Shown: positions 1 to 8,134, counted from the stretch's first letter. The stretch is DNA of 16,095 nucleotides from Methanoregula sp. (GCA_022710665.1 JAKLGN010000015.1:1-16095), one strand, 5' to 3'. Program-made: numbers and translations. Notes: generated by a model from the sequence alone, not told the origin.

Positions 1-2
1 CG

Positions 3-1112
3 AACGGGCGTCCTGATGCAATGGGAGGTGCAGGGTCTTCCCCGATGACCGGGGGGGAAAACGCAGCAGCTGGCATGCCTGGTACCGCGGGAGGTTCCCA
101 GAGAACAGCCGGGGAAAATAATGCCGGTATGCCTGGAATGGGATCTCCTCAGAGATCTGGAGGGGATTCTACAACTGGCATTCCTGATGTCCCGGGACAA
201 AATGATGCAATGGTGAGAATGGCCGGGATGATAGGATCACCCGGCGGTATCACTGTCGCCCGGTTCGCATCGTTCAGCGGGACCGGTGCTCTGCCGGGAC
301 CCGGCGCCGGCGGCCATGGCCCGTTCCCGCAGCGGCAGCAACGCGGGCCTCCGGCACAATCCCCTGCATATCCCTGCGGTCCTGCCCAGGCAGCCCCGCT
401 CCCCGCCGCATCAGGCCAGAGCCGTGATGAGTCAAAAGATGAGGGTCTCCCGCGGCAGCGGTCCAAACGGACCGGATTCCTGCCGCAGATACCGGACCCT
501 ATCGTTCCCGAGCCTGTGTCACCATCGGTGATCCCGCAGGCTCTCTTCCCGCTCAACATGCTACTGTTCGGGGGATTCCGCAGGATTTCGAAGAAGAATG
601 TGCTGGAGCATGAAGCACGGCAGGTCATCTACCAGGCCATCACCGCAGCGCCCGGTACCGATGTGAAGACGCTGACCGAAGTGACCGGGATCAATGAGAA
701 TACCCTCCGGTATCATCTTGACCGGCTCGTGGCAACCGGCAAGATCACGAGCTTTGCACGACCCGGTGTCGTCCGGTATGTCCAGAACCAGGGAGCATTC
801 ACTCAGTTTGAGCACCGGGTCTTCCACTATCTCTGGACCGATACCCCCCGCGGGATCCTCTGGCTGCTCCGGCAAAACCCGGGCCTGACCCGCCAGCAGC
901 TTGCCGATGCCCTCATGATTGCCGGCCCATCGGTCACCCGGCAGATGGACAACCTGATAGAAGACGGGATCGTGGAGAACCGGTTCCCCGGCAGGTCCAA
1001 CCATTATTACCTCACGGCAGAATCTGCCCAGGCCATCGATAAGGTGATGAGGCAGGCTCAGGCGATGCATAAAGAGCATGAAGCCCTGCCGATGGCAGTA
1101 TCTGCGGGATAA
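3..1112 (+). CDS. Tandem winged-helix transcriptional regulator, Pro/Gly-rich N-terminus (5' partial)
   Basis: The frame is open to the left window edge, so the gene probably starts outside; the first in-window ATG is at 21. Counting from that ATG, residues 1-165 are low-complexity Gly/Pro/Met/Gln-rich sequence with degenerate GMPG-like units. A short hydrophobic stretch follows near 170-186 (IPQALFPLNMLLFGGF), ending just before a basic FRRISKK segment. Two winged-helix folds come next, near 195-250 (with LTEVTGINENTLRYHLDRL) and near 265-332 (with LTRQQLADALMIAGPSVTRQMDNLIEDGIV). Paired winged helices behind an N-terminal hydrophobic or secreted part are familiar in regulators of Methanomicrobiales, where the DNA-binding half is cytoplasmic. 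The membrane anchor here is inference because the segment is short. The target is unknown; the secreted-protein gene downstream is a candidate. No frameshift is needed to explain the low-complexity part. Confidence 0.8.
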   Translation, partial: NGRPDAMGGAGSSPMTGGENAAAGMPGTAGGSQRTAGENNAGMPGMGSPQRSGGDSTTGIPDVPGQNDAMVRMAGMIGSPGGITVARFASFSGTGALPGPGAGGHGPFPQRQQRGPPAQSPAYPCGPAQAAPLPAASGQSRDESKDEGLPRQRSKRTGFLPQIPDPIVPEPVSPSVIPQALFPLNMLLFGGFRRISKKNVLEHEARQVIYQAITAAPGTDVKTLTEVTGINENTLRYHLDRLVATGKITSFARPGVVRYVQNQGAFTQFEHRVFHYLWTDTPRGILWLLRQNPGLTRQQLADALMIAGPSVTRQMDNLIEDGIVENRFPGRSNHYYLTAESAQAIDKVMRQAQAMHKEHEALPMAVSAG

Positions 1113-1260
1113 ACTGCTTTCATTTTTTGATCTTCCTTCTTGTTTTTCCTTCTGGTAAAATACGGAGAGGATAATTTCTGGCATTCACCTGCAGGGAACA
1201 GGCAGGGTTCCTGCGGTTGTCGAACGTTCCTGATGTTCCCTTCATTCCCCTACCCGACAG

Positions 1261-1284
1261 GGACGGACGTGTAGCTTTCCGTCC
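1261..1284 (+). repeat. Inverted repeat in leader of the secreted-protein gene
   Basis: GGACGGA (1261-1267) pairs perfectly with TCCGTCC (1278-1284) across an 11-base loop, about 90 bases before the ATG at 1373. It could be an operator or an mRNA hairpin. Nothing else between 1113 and 1372 is clearly interpretable, apart from T-rich DNA just after the stop at 1112 that could end the upstream transcript. Confidence 0.35.
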
Positions 1285-1372
1285 GGGAAAAGGTTTGATA
1301 ACCCCTGCTGATGGTTTGATGGAAACGGGTGAACCGGGACGAATTGTTCCCCACCCGCCAGGAAGGAAAACA

Positions 1373-1822
1373 ATGTACAAAAAGATAGCACTCTGTGCAA
1401 TGCTGGTCCTCCTCCTTGCACCGGCAGCCGTCATGGCAGCCGGGCAGCAGGGACAGGGATCATGCACGGGCAATGAGGCAGGCACCTGTCTGCAGGTACA
1501 GCAACAGGGATCTGGCGACATGACGGGCCAGGGACAATTCCAGAACGGCAATGCCCGGATGCTCCAGACCCACACCTGTGACGGGGACTGCGACCAGAGC
1601 CAGGTCCGGAATATGACCCGGAACCAGAACCGTCTGAATGCCGATCCTCTCCAGCAGGGTGGAGCCGCCGAACCGTCCCAGAACCGGTTCGGTATGATGA
1701 AAGGAAAGGGTCAGACCATCCAGACCGGTCTCGCTGACCAGCTGAGAACCCACATCCGGAACGCGGCAGGAATCTGCCGCATGCTGCAGCCGTCACCTGC
1801 GGTTACGACAGCAACCCCGTAA
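1373..1822 (+). CDS. Small secreted Gln/Asn/Gly-rich protein
   Basis: Predicted 149 residues. The ATG at 1373 is chosen over an in-frame start at 1217 because a purine-rich GGAAGGAAAA lies just upstream and the protein then opens with a classical signal peptide: MYKKIALC, a hydrophobic core LVLLLAPAAV and an AxA-like cleavage region ending MAAG. The mature part is polar and low-complexity, with many Gln, Asn, Gly and Met residues. Five cysteines (residues 31, 39, 69, 73, 135) include a CDGDC motif at 69-73, so disulfides or metal binding are possible. I recognise no family. It follows the winged-helix gene after a 260-base gap and is closed by a strong hairpin. Function unknown; the signal peptide is well supported. 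Confidence 0.72.
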   Translation: MYKKIALCAMLVLLLAPAAVMAAGQQGQGSCTGNEAGTCLQVQQQGSGDMTGQGQFQNGNARMLQTHTCDGDCDQSQVRNMTRNQNRLNADPLQQGGAAEPSQNRFGMMKGKGQTIQTGLADQLRTHIRNAAGICRMLQPSPAVTTATP

Positions 1823-1856
1823 ATACCGTGTGGATATCGGGGACTCCGGGCCTGAG

Positions 1857-1887
1857 GGAAAATTAGCCCTATACGGGCTCCTTTTCC
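1857..1887 (+). terminator. Long nested hairpin after the secreted-protein gene
   Basis: GGAAAA (1857-1862) pairs with TTTTCC (1882-1887). Inside, AGCCC (1865-1869) pairs with GGGCT (1875-1879), with a two-by-two internal loop and a TATAC tip. It begins 34 bases after the stop at 1822 and is followed by pyrimidine-rich DNA. It probably forms the transcript 3' end or stabilises it. Confidence 0.55.
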
Positions 1888-2142
1888 TTCCCTCATCTCC
1901 GGGCCGATGCCGGAAAACCCCGTAATATCTCTCTTTTCAGTTCCTGTGGAGAATACGCCATATAATCGCTCCGTTTGCCAAAATACGGCAGAATTGCACC
2001 TCGTATAAACGCCACCAAAGGCCCTTAAATCGACCCGGTTCAGGCCCCCTATTTTACCCCATACGGGGCCCGGAAAGGCTGCCGGAATGCGATTATGAAG
2101 GCCGGTTTTTCCGACGGAGACCTCAAAAAATGGGGAAAATCC
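1888..2142. other. Convergent intergenic region with a GC-capped hairpin
   Basis: No gene is supported between the secreted-protein terminator and the end of the FmdE-domain gene. The region holds an inverted repeat, GGCCCC (2043-2048) with GGGGCC (2065-2070). The short string ATACGG occurs at the tip of the 1857 hairpin, near 1983 and near 2061-2066. On the minus strand a T-run just past 2143 could end the FmdE transcript. Confidence 0.4.
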
Positions 2143-2769
2143 TTATTTCCATCCCCGTCCATACTCCCCGGCACAGGGGATACAGACAAATTTCCCGTCT
2201 TTCACCCGGGTCCGGTGCTCGGCGACCATTTCGCCGCAGGATGCGCACTGGACGGACCGGAATATCCGGGCTTTCTCCGGGACATCAGGCTCGATCTCTT
2301 TGATGATGAACAGGTCATCGACCGGCATTGCGAGGATTTTATCGATGATTGCGGTTTGCCGCTCGTGAAATTCTTTCAGTTCTTCCTGTGTTGCCGTCCC
2401 GCCCATCACCTTCGGACGGAGTGCTGCAGCCTGCGGATCGATCCGTTCTACCACGGGCTCCGGTCGCTGGACAAGCCGGATGGCCCGGTTGTATGTCCTG
2501 TCGATGAACGTGTAGGCATGCTTGCCGAAGTCCCTCAGAATAAGGTTGCCTTTACCGATCGAGCAGCCTGCAACCACCTGGATCGCATCGACCCCGCAGG
2601 CATCGTTCTCGACAATGCAGACCAGTTCTTCATCATCAGACCGGCCGGCCCGCAGGGCATCCATCGCGTACCGTGCAGCACGATAGCCGAGAGCAAGGCC
2701 GGGGCAGGCATGCCCGTGGAAAGCAACGGCATCATCATAGGATTTAATCGGATGTGTCATTGGGATCAC
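2143..2769 (-). CDS. FmdE-domain protein with C-terminal zinc ribbon
   Basis: 208 residues from a GTG at 2769; the ATG at 2760 gives 205 and is almost equally likely, since GTGAT-type ribosome binding sites lie before each. The N-terminal domain is the FmdE family (subunit E of tungsten/molybdenum formylmethanofuran dehydrogenase and relatives), with FHGHACPG at 18-24 and ENDACGVDAIQ near 55-64. His and Cys in these motifs are likely metal ligands. A C-terminal zinc ribbon is formed by CASC (175-178) and CIPC (196-199). No other fmd/fwd genes are present, so it may be a stand-alone paralogue rather than an enzyme subunit. Such paralogues are common in methanogens and mostly uncharacterised. 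It lies 125 bases downstream of the transporter ATPase gene and probably has its own promoter in the AT-rich gap 2770-2894. Confidence 0.85.
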   Translation of the reverse strand: MIPMTHPIKSYDDAVAFHGHACPGLALGYRAARYAMDALRAGRSDDEELVCIVENDACGVDAIQVVAGCSIGKGNLILRDFGKHAYTFIDRTYNRAIRLVQRPEPVVERIDPQAAALRPKVMGGTATQEELKEFHERQTAIIDKILAMPVDDLFIIKEIEPDVPEKARIFRSVQCASCGEMVAEHRTRVKDGKFVCIPCAGEYGRGWK

Positions 2770-2894
2770 GTGATTATATCACTTTCATTCTTTCAGATTA
2801 AGAGTTTACAAAATCAAAAATTTGGTCGGGTTATTCCCGTATGAAATGAGGCATATTGTCGATGAGAGAGATGTGTAAGTATTGTTGTTCTGTC

Positions 2895-3707
2895 TCACAT
2901 ACTCGTCACCTGCCGTGATGGAATCAGATCCCCTTGCAATTCATCAGTCTGCTCCGATCGCGGCACGACAACGTGCCTCCCGCACAGGCGCTCGATTGTG
3001 ACCGGGATCCCGTAGACCTCCTCGATCATCTCCGGTGTAATAATTTCCTCCCCCCCTGCGCCAAATACCCGTCCTTCTTTTACAAGAACGAACTTGTCGG
3101 CATAATGCAGCGCAAGATTGAGATCATGCATGGTCATGAGAGCGGTAAGACGATGGATCCTGACAATGGATCGGATGAACTGCATGATCCCGTGCTGGTT
3201 CTTCAGGTCGAGGCTGCTGGTCGGCTCATCGAGAAGGAGGACGCGGGGCTCCTGAACAAGCGCCCGGGCGATCGCAACTTTCTGGAGTTCTCCGCCGCTC
3301 ATCGCATCCACGTGCCGCATGGCAAGGTTCGCAAGGCCGAGTTGGTCGATGATGGACTGCACTTTTAAGACATCATCGCGCCGCATATCCCAGCCGATCC
3401 ACGGGCGCCGGCCGAGCAGGATCGCGTCAAATGCCGTTACCTTGGGGGGCTCGATGTGCTGCGGGACGTATGCCATCGACTGCGCGATCTCCCGGCGTGA
3501 GAGGGAGAGGATGTCCTGCTCGCCGAGCATGATCGTTCCCGTCCGGGGCCGCAGCATGGCGTTCAGGCACCGCAGCAGAGTGGTTTTCCCGGCCCCGTTG
3601 GGCCCGAGAATCGCAACGATCTCGCCGGGAGATGCGGTGCACCCGACATCCTGCAGCACCGGGTGGCTGTTGTACCGGAACGAAAGATCTGCAACATTCA
3701 GGATCAT
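2895..3707 (-). CDS. Metal-complex/corrinoid-type ABC transporter ATPase (FecE/BtuD family)
   Basis: 270 residues, the usual length for the ATPase of iron-siderophore, haem or cobalamin importers. Visible motifs are Walker A GPNGAGKT (35-42), Q-loop Gln83 in YVPQH, signature MSGGELQK (136-143), Walker B VLLLDE (156-161) and switch His194 in TMHD. It supplies ATP hydrolysis on the cytoplasmic face for the permease encoded just upstream. The two genes overlap by four bases in an ATGA junction (3704-3707), which indicates translational coupling. It is the last gene of the six-gene minus-strand operon. The substrate cannot be read from the ATPase; the NikMN context suggests a nickel or cobalt complex or a tetrapyrrole. 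Confidence 0.93.
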   Translation of the reverse strand: MILNVADLSFRYNSHPVLQDVGCTASPGEIVAILGPNGAGKTTLLRCLNAMLRPRTGTIMLGEQDILSLSRREIAQSMAYVPQHIEPPKVTAFDAILLGRRPWIGWDMRRDDVLKVQSIIDQLGLANLAMRHVDAMSGGELQKVAIARALVQEPRVLLLDEPTSSLDLKNQHGIMQFIRSIVRIHRLTALMTMHDLNLALHYADKFVLVKEGRVFGAGGEEIITPEMIEEVYGIPVTIERLCGRHVVVPRSEQTDELQGDLIPSRQVTSM

Positions 3708-4777
3708 GAACGGTTCCCCCGGATGAGCAGGTAGAGGAAGAGCGGGGCCCCGAGGAATGCAGTCAGAACACCAACAGGTAATACGGCAGGAGCGATGATG
3801 ATCCGTGCTACGGTATCGGCAGCAAGAAGGATGATCCCTCCGACAACACAGGAGACCGGAAAGAGATAACGCTGGTCGTCGCCAATGACACGCCGTACCA
3901 TGTGGGGGCTCACAAGACCGATGAATCCGATGATGCCAAGGAAAGAGACGACCACCGCCGCGATCAGGGAGGATAGGAACATTGCGATGGTCCGGACCCG
4001 TTCGACATGAATGCCGAGGCTTTTCGCTATCTCATCGCCGCTGTCAAGCGCATTGTAATCCCAACGGCGGAGGAGGAAATAGAGGATGCACGGTACAACC
4101 ACGAGAACGATAATGACAAGATCGTTCCAGGTCGCCCTTCCGATGTCACCGAAGGTCCAGAAGACGATGGCTGCGATCTGTTCGGCACTGGAGAAGTACT
4201 GGAGGAAAGTCGTCCCGGCCGTGAACAGGGCGGCAAGGGCTACCCCGACCAGGATCATCACTTCGGGGGAAGTGGTCCGGTATTTCGCCACGAGAAGGAT
4301 GACAACGGTGGCACCCAGTGAAGCGATGAAGGCGCAGACAGTCACAAGCCAGGGATTGTTGACAACAATCGCATCGGTGAGCATCCGCCCGAGTGTCCCT
4401 GCCCCGAGGCTGGTGATGGCGAATGCCGCTCCGAACGCTGCGGCCTGAGAAACTCCGAGTGTGTAGGGAGAACTTAGCGGGTTTCTCAGTACTGACTGCA
4501 TCACGACCCCGGCTGCTGCAAGCCCGGCCCCGCAGACAATCGCAGACAGCACGCGGGGGAGCCGGATATTCCAGATGATCATCTCCGCATTGCCGGATGT
4601 GTGGTACAGGAGCGTCTGCCAGACATCCTCTACCGGGAGCATCACACTGCCGACACCGATGGAAATGAATGATAGTACAACGAGGAATACCAGACTACCA
4701 ACAAGGACCAGCGCCTTTCTCCGTAGATACCCGGTATAGACCAGGGGCTCGGTTGTGGTGCTGATATCAAGATGCAC
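3704..4777 (-). CDS. Metal-complex/corrinoid-type ABC transporter permease (FecCD/BtuC family)
   Basis: 357 residues of largely hydrophobic sequence, consistent with the ten-helix FecCD/BtuC fold that forms a homodimeric import channel. Family landmarks are the N-terminal IRLPRVLSAIVCGAGLAAAGVVMQSVLRNPLSSPYTLG region (about residues 70-108), split here by ordinary variation, and the C-terminal GFIGLVSPHMVR coupling-helix region that docks to the ATPase. The GTG start at 4777 is supported by an AGGAGG six bases upstream, and the methyltransferase stop lies 11 bases before it. It overlaps the ATPase gene by four bases. Substrate unassigned. Confidence 0.92.
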   Translation of the reverse strand: MHLDISTTTEPLVYTGYLRRKALVLVGSLVFLVVLSFISIGVGSVMLPVEDVWQTLLYHTSGNAEMIIWNIRLPRVLSAIVCGAGLAAAGVVMQSVLRNPLSSPYTLGVSQAAAFGAAFAITSLGAGTLGRMLTDAIVVNNPWLVTVCAFIASLGATVVILLVAKYRTTSPEVMILVGVALAALFTAGTTFLQYFSSAEQIAAIVFWTFGDIGRATWNDLVIIVLVVVPCILYFLLRRWDYNALDSGDEIAKSLGIHVERVRTIAMFLSSLIAAVVVSFLGIIGFIGLVSPHMVRRVIGDDQRYLFPVSCVVGGIILLAADTVARIIIAPAVLPVGVLTAFLGAPLFLYLLIRGNRS

Positions 4778-4788
4778 GATGCTCCTCC

Positions 4789-5841
4789 TTATTCCGGACC
4801 CGCTGGCTTCTTTGCAACGGTCATGACCGATTGGAAGTCAATCGGGATCATGTCGCGCACAACAAGGCCATGATCAGCAAGCAGCCGGTTGTACTTGGTG
4901 AGCGGCACGCTATCTGCGAATACATACCGTTTCGCTTGTTTCTGCACGCCAGAGAAAGCCCAGAGGTTCCATTCAAGGCTGATCCAGGGATCCGGGCTGT
5001 CATCATCCATGACCTGCTTGTTGATGTAGAGCCCGCCCGGATTCAGGGCATCAGCGATCTTCGGGATGAGCGAGGGCACCTTCCCTCCGGGGTTCGATGA
5101 CGAGAAGATAATGTCATACCCGCTGCCGATGGAATCATGGAAGAAATCCCCGGGGAGGATGTGAACACGGGAAGCCTTGTAGCGGGAGACAAAACTGCCG
5201 GTGGCCTCGATGACCGGTGGCAGGTCGAAAACGGCTGCTTCGAGCCCCGGATTCTTCTGGCAGAACGCAATTGCGTAGAGCCCGTGTCCTCCCCCGAGAT
5301 CGAGCAGCCGCTTTGCGGAAGAGAACTCCGGGAGCGCCGCAACATGACCGGTCACCTTCTGGAGGATCCCGCACCGGCAGCTCTCGGCCATGGACGGGAT
5401 GATGACATCACGGAACATCTCTGCCCGGTCATAGGTGACCGGCCCGTCTTTGAGAATGTTCGGAAGATCGGCCCAGAGTCCGGCAAGCCGCCGCTGGAAG
5501 GAGATGGCGTGCTGCTGACAGAAAGGTGAATCACGGATGAGGAACGATTGTGCAACCGCACTCGTCCGGAATTTTCCCCCATCCTTTTCCAGCAGGCCGA
5601 TCGATGCCATACTTTCGCACAGGAGATCCATCAGGTTCTCTCTGCAACCAAGGGCCGCTGCACAGTCGCTGCCTGTCATCGGTTCGCGGAGCAGGTCAAA
5701 GAGCCCGAGGTCCAGGGCAGTAATCACCGCATGATACTGTCGCACACCCGCAAGCGCCGTGTCGAAAAAGGCGAGGGGAGTGGTTCCGGGGATCTCCGGA
5801 ACCACAGCGAGATCAGGAACCGTGGCCGGATTGTCGCACAT
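4789..5841 (-). CDS. SAM-dependent O-methyltransferase-like protein
   Basis: 350 residues. The N-terminal 110 residues resemble the winged-helix dimerisation domain of the acetylserotonin/hydroxyneurosporene O-methyltransferase family (TALDLGLFDLL near 41-51). The C-terminal Rossmann domain binds S-adenosylmethionine through LLDLGGGHGLYAI (179-191), with the acidic post-motif AVFDLPPV (203-210). It sits inside the transporter operon, 10 bases after the binding-protein gene and 11 bases before the permease. This suggests it modifies a transported metal ligand or a tetrapyrrole such as a corrinoid or F430 derivative. That role is inference: the family methylates many small molecules and nothing in the sequence identifies this substrate. 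Confidence 0.83.
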   Translation of the reverse strand: MCDNPATVPDLAVVPEIPGTTPLAFFDTALAGVRQYHAVITALDLGLFDLLREPMTGSDCAAALGCRENLMDLLCESMASIGLLEKDGGKFRTSAVAQSFLIRDSPFCQQHAISFQRRLAGLWADLPNILKDGPVTYDRAEMFRDVIIPSMAESCRCGILQKVTGHVAALPEFSSAKRLLDLGGGHGLYAIAFCQKNPGLEAAVFDLPPVIEATGSFVSRYKASRVHILPGDFFHDSIGSGYDIIFSSSNPGGKVPSLIPKIADALNPGGLYINKQVMDDDSPDPWISLEWNLWAFSGVQKQAKRYVFADSVPLTKYNRLLADHGLVVRDMIPIDFQSVMTVAKKPAGPE

Positions 5842-5851
5842 CTCCGCACCA

Positions 5852-6985
5852 TCATTTCACGAGTGTTGAGAACGGGACAAACCCGCCAAAGAGCGTTTTC
5901 ATGTCGCTGTACACCGGTTTACCGTCGAGGGTTGTGTAGATCTCATCTGTCTTTGCTGCGGGGTCCACATCGGCAAACTGCTCGGGATAGAGGGTCTTGC
6001 CGATGTAATATGCATCCGCAAGGACCGTGTCGTAATTGTTCGCGTACCAGTTGTACGGCATCACCCCGTACACCCGGTTGTTCTTCACAGCGGAGAGCGA
6101 CTGGTACACCGGGTCCTTGAGATCCTCTTTCACGAGAGAATAACTCGCCTCATCGACAAAGATGATGTCCGGATCCCATTCCAGCAGCTTCTCCTTGTCG
6201 ATCATCATCTGGCCGTTCTGGCCGGCAGAGGATGCCACGTTGTTGCCGTTCACCATCATGAGCGGAGAGTAGCCGGGATCTGTTGAGAGGAATCCGTGGG
6301 CCCCGTTGTAGGCGATGCCCCCCACATACACTTTCGGACGTTTATCGGCAGGGATGTCCTTGGTCCTGGCATTAAGATCCTTAATTGTCCCGTCAATGTA
6401 CGAAGTGATCGATTCTGCCCGTTGCTCTTTACCGAGAATCTTTGCCATGAGCCGCAGGGACTGGTAAAACGTATCCCTATTCTTCCCGAGATCGCCGGTC
6501 ACAAGCGCGACCACGGGTCGGCCGCTCTTCTCCTGCAGGGTCTGGGCGTCCTTCGTGGTTGTGAATGTATAGAAGACAACGTCGGGGTTCTGCGCGGCGA
6601 TCAGTTCGGGATCCCCGGTCTTTCCGCCGATGTATGGTTTCCTGGCAAGGTCCGGGTTTGCGAGATTGTATGGCTTGTCGATCCCGGATGGCATACCGAA
6701 ACCGCTGGTGTTGTACTTCTTCTGTTCCCGGTCATCCACGCCAACGACCTTATCGGCAGCCTGGAGGTAGCAGATCATCCGCAGCGCCCCGGCGCCGACG
6801 CCGACGATCCGCTGCGGGTCCTGTTTCACCTCCACGGAACGGTTTGCCATATCCGTGACGGTGATGGTTGTGGAAGTTGCCTGCGCCTTGACCGGGGCTG
6901 CGCCCTGCGCGGTGCATCCGGCGAAGAGAAGCATGCCCGTAAGGAGCAGCGCAACGATGAGAATAACAAGCGTGGCTTTCCTCAT
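5852..6985 (-). CDS. Lipoprotein substrate-binding protein of a metal-complex ABC importer
   Basis: 377 residues from the ATG at 6985, preferred over an in-frame extension to 7078. AGGAGG lies nine bases upstream, and the protein then starts MRKATLVILIVALLLTGMLL followed by a lipobox FAGC with Cys24 for lipid anchoring. The mature protein is a class III (helical backbone) binding protein of the FepB/BtuF group: a DMANRSVEV start, IVGVGAGALRMICYLQAADKVVG, GDPELIAAQNPDVVFY and a C-terminal YANNYDTVLADAYYIGKTLYPE. It would capture the ligand outside the membrane and hand it to the permease encoded downstream. Its start is four bases after the NikN-like stop, so it belongs to that operon. The ligand is not determined; iron, haem, nickel complex and corrinoid are all possible. 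Confidence 0.9.
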   Translation of the reverse strand: MRKATLVILIVALLLTGMLLFAGCTAQGAAPVKAQATSTTITVTDMANRSVEVKQDPQRIVGVGAGALRMICYLQAADKVVGVDDREQKKYNTSGFGMPSGIDKPYNLANPDLARKPYIGGKTGDPELIAAQNPDVVFYTFTTTKDAQTLQEKSGRPVVALVTGDLGKNRDTFYQSLRLMAKILGKEQRAESITSYIDGTIKDLNARTKDIPADKRPKVYVGGIAYNGAHGFLSTDPGYSPLMMVNGNNVASSAGQNGQMMIDKEKLLEWDPDIIFVDEASYSLVKEDLKDPVYQSLSAVKNNRVYGVMPYNWYANNYDTVLADAYYIGKTLYPEQFADVDPAAKTDEIYTTLDGKPVYSDMKTLFGGFVPFSTLVK

Positions 6986-6989
6986 CACG

Positions 6990-7331
6990 CTACGCCTCCT
7001 TCTTCCGCGCCTGCGTGACGAGTTTCGATGCCCCGAAGACTGCGACGAACGCAAGAATAACTCCGATGACCATGACAATCAGCTCACCGGGTTTTCCCAG
7101 CGCATCGCCCATGGTGTAATCAGGGAACGGGGCTTCGTACGAGAATTTCCCGGTCAGGTCCTCCTTGATCTCGGCATTCTCCGGTGTCGCACCGGTCAGG
7201 GTCTTATCACCCTGGACAACGAGTGCGGTGCTTTCGAGCCCGTCAGGATCTCCGGAAGCCAGGAATACGGCAAGAACCCCGATGCAGATTGCAATGGCGA
7301 TGCCGAGTAGAATGAAGGTATTCCGCTCCAT
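6990..7331 (-). CDS. NikN-like PDGLE-domain membrane protein
   Basis: 113 residues with a transmembrane helix at each end (about 6-26 and 84-103) and an extracytoplasmic loop. The loop begins with PDGLE at 29-33, the signature of the PDGLE domain found in nickel-type NikN and related small components of ECF importers. Its start overlaps the NikM-like stop by one base (TGATG), so it is translationally coupled. It is expected to act with the M protein to admit the ion into the binding site. No NikQ (T component) or NikO (ATPase) follows; a binding-protein gene comes next. Confidence 0.86.
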   Translation of the reverse strand: MERNTFILLGIAIAICIGVLAVFLASGDPDGLESTALVVQGDKTLTGATPENAEIKEDLTGKFSYEAPFPDYTMGDALGKPGELIVMVIGVILAFVAVFGASKLVTQARKKEA

Positions 7332-7969
7332 CAGGCACTCACCGCCCTTGGAAGAACAATAATATCCGGTCGTGCCGTGGCGATCAGGTTGACCGCAAAG
7401 ACCGTGATGCCGCCTTCAATCACACCGATTGCGGCGTGGTACAGCCCCATCGCGACAAGGCCGGGAACAAGCGGAAACGTCCCGGCCAGATACATTTCAA
7501 TTGCGCAGGCAAGTGCAGAGACAACGCAGGCCAGCCATGCGGCAATGAATAGGGAGGCGTTCTGATTCTTCGTGGCAATGGTTAGACCATGGAATGTGTA
7601 ATATCCGACAAACCCTCCGATAACGCCCATGTTGACGATGTTGGCGCCCATGGTCGTGATCCCGCCGTCACCGAACAGGATTCCCTGGATGACAAGGACT
7701 AGCGTGAGAATGAAAACTGCGGCAAAGGGCGAGCCGAGAATGATTGCAGCAAGCGCCCCTCCCACCAGATGGCCGCTCGTTCCCATGGCAACGGGAAGGT
7801 TGAAGGCCTGGATCGCGAAAATGCCAGCAGCAAGGACCGCAACGAGGGGAATTTTTTCTTCACTCATCTCTTTCTTAGCCCATCGCAGGGAGAGTGCGAT
7901 GAAAATCAGGGCGACAATCCAGTAGACAGCTCCCTGTGATAGTGGTATGAATGCGTCAGGAATATGCAT
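7331..7969 (-). CDS. NikM-like nickel substrate-binding membrane component (CbiM/NikM family)
   Basis: 212 residues with about six or seven membrane helices. The protein begins MHIPD; in this family the N-terminal amine, His2 and a conserved His at about 67 coordinate the divalent metal, and here His67 lies in TSGHLVGG. MHIPD together with a PDGLE partner fits the nickel branch rather than the cobalt MHIMEGFLP branch encoded divergently. The ATG at 7969 is preceded by GTGATG six bases upstream, and the start cannot move without displacing His2. It is the first gene of the operon running down to 2895. Nickel specificity is inference from family patterns; F430 of methyl-coenzyme M reductase and hydrogenases create the nickel demand. 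Confidence 0.88.
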   Translation of the reverse strand: MHIPDAFIPLSQGAVYWIVALIFIALSLRWAKKEMSEEKIPLVAVLAAGIFAIQAFNLPVAMGTSGHLVGGALAAIILGSPFAAVFILTLVLVIQGILFGDGGITTMGANIVNMGVIGGFVGYYTFHGLTIATKNQNASLFIAAWLACVVSALACAIEMYLAGTFPLVPGLVAMGLYHAAIGVIEGGITVFAVNLIATARPDIIVLPRAVSA

Positions 7970-7994
7970 GAAATCATCACTTTGTTACGTTTTT

Positions 7995-8015
7995 GTACTA
8001 TCGTAGCACTAAGTG
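7995..8015. promoter_or_regulatory. Overlapping inverted repeats upstream of the nikM-like operon
   Basis: GTACTA (7995-8000) faces TAGCAC (8004-8009) with five of six pairs and a three-base centre, and CACT-A-AGTG (8007-8015) is a perfect short palindrome overlapping it. They lie 26-46 bases before the ATG at 7969, near where transcription should start if the T-rich stretch read on the minus strand around 8018-8026 is the TATA box. A metal-responsive operator is plausible; none is recognised. Confidence 0.35.
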
Positions 8016-8107
8016 AATAAAAAGTGTTTCGATTTAAGATTTGATTTTACGAATATACTTTTTATGACATTACCAGCAAGGGGAAAATGAGGTCTGAAAT
8101 TTCACTC

Positions 8108-8121
8108 CGGAATATTTTCCG
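8108..8121. promoter_or_regulatory. Inverted repeat CGGAA-N4-TTCCG in the divergent region
   Basis: CGGAA (8108-8112) and TTCCG (8117-8121) flank a four-base centre. It lies between the nickel- and cobalt-type genes. It recalls the GGAA/TTCC half-sites of the archaeal nitrogen regulator NrpR, but the spacing is four rather than six, so that assignment is not made. Confidence 0.3.
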
Positions 8122-8134
8122 ACGTAATCTGAAA

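Noticed and set aside
286..531. Frameshift inside the first gene, given an alternative open frame here
   Set aside because: The main frame continues uninterrupted into the winged-helix domains; the alternative frame has no domain and low-complexity GC-rich DNA readily gives open frames.
561..1184. Minus-strand open frame of 207 codons opposite the winged-helix gene
   Set aside because: It mirrors well-supported helix-turn-helix coding sequence and shows no family of its own.
2095..2844. Long open frame on the plus strand (249 codons) opposite the FmdE-domain gene
   Set aside because: The minus-strand frame carries clear FmdE motifs and a zinc ribbon; the opposite frame has no recognisable domain and is a shadow of GC-rich coding DNA.
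8108..8121. NrpR (nitrogen repressor) operator
   Set aside because: The half-sites GGAA and TTCC are present but separated by four bases rather than the six expected, and the flanking genes are metal transporters.
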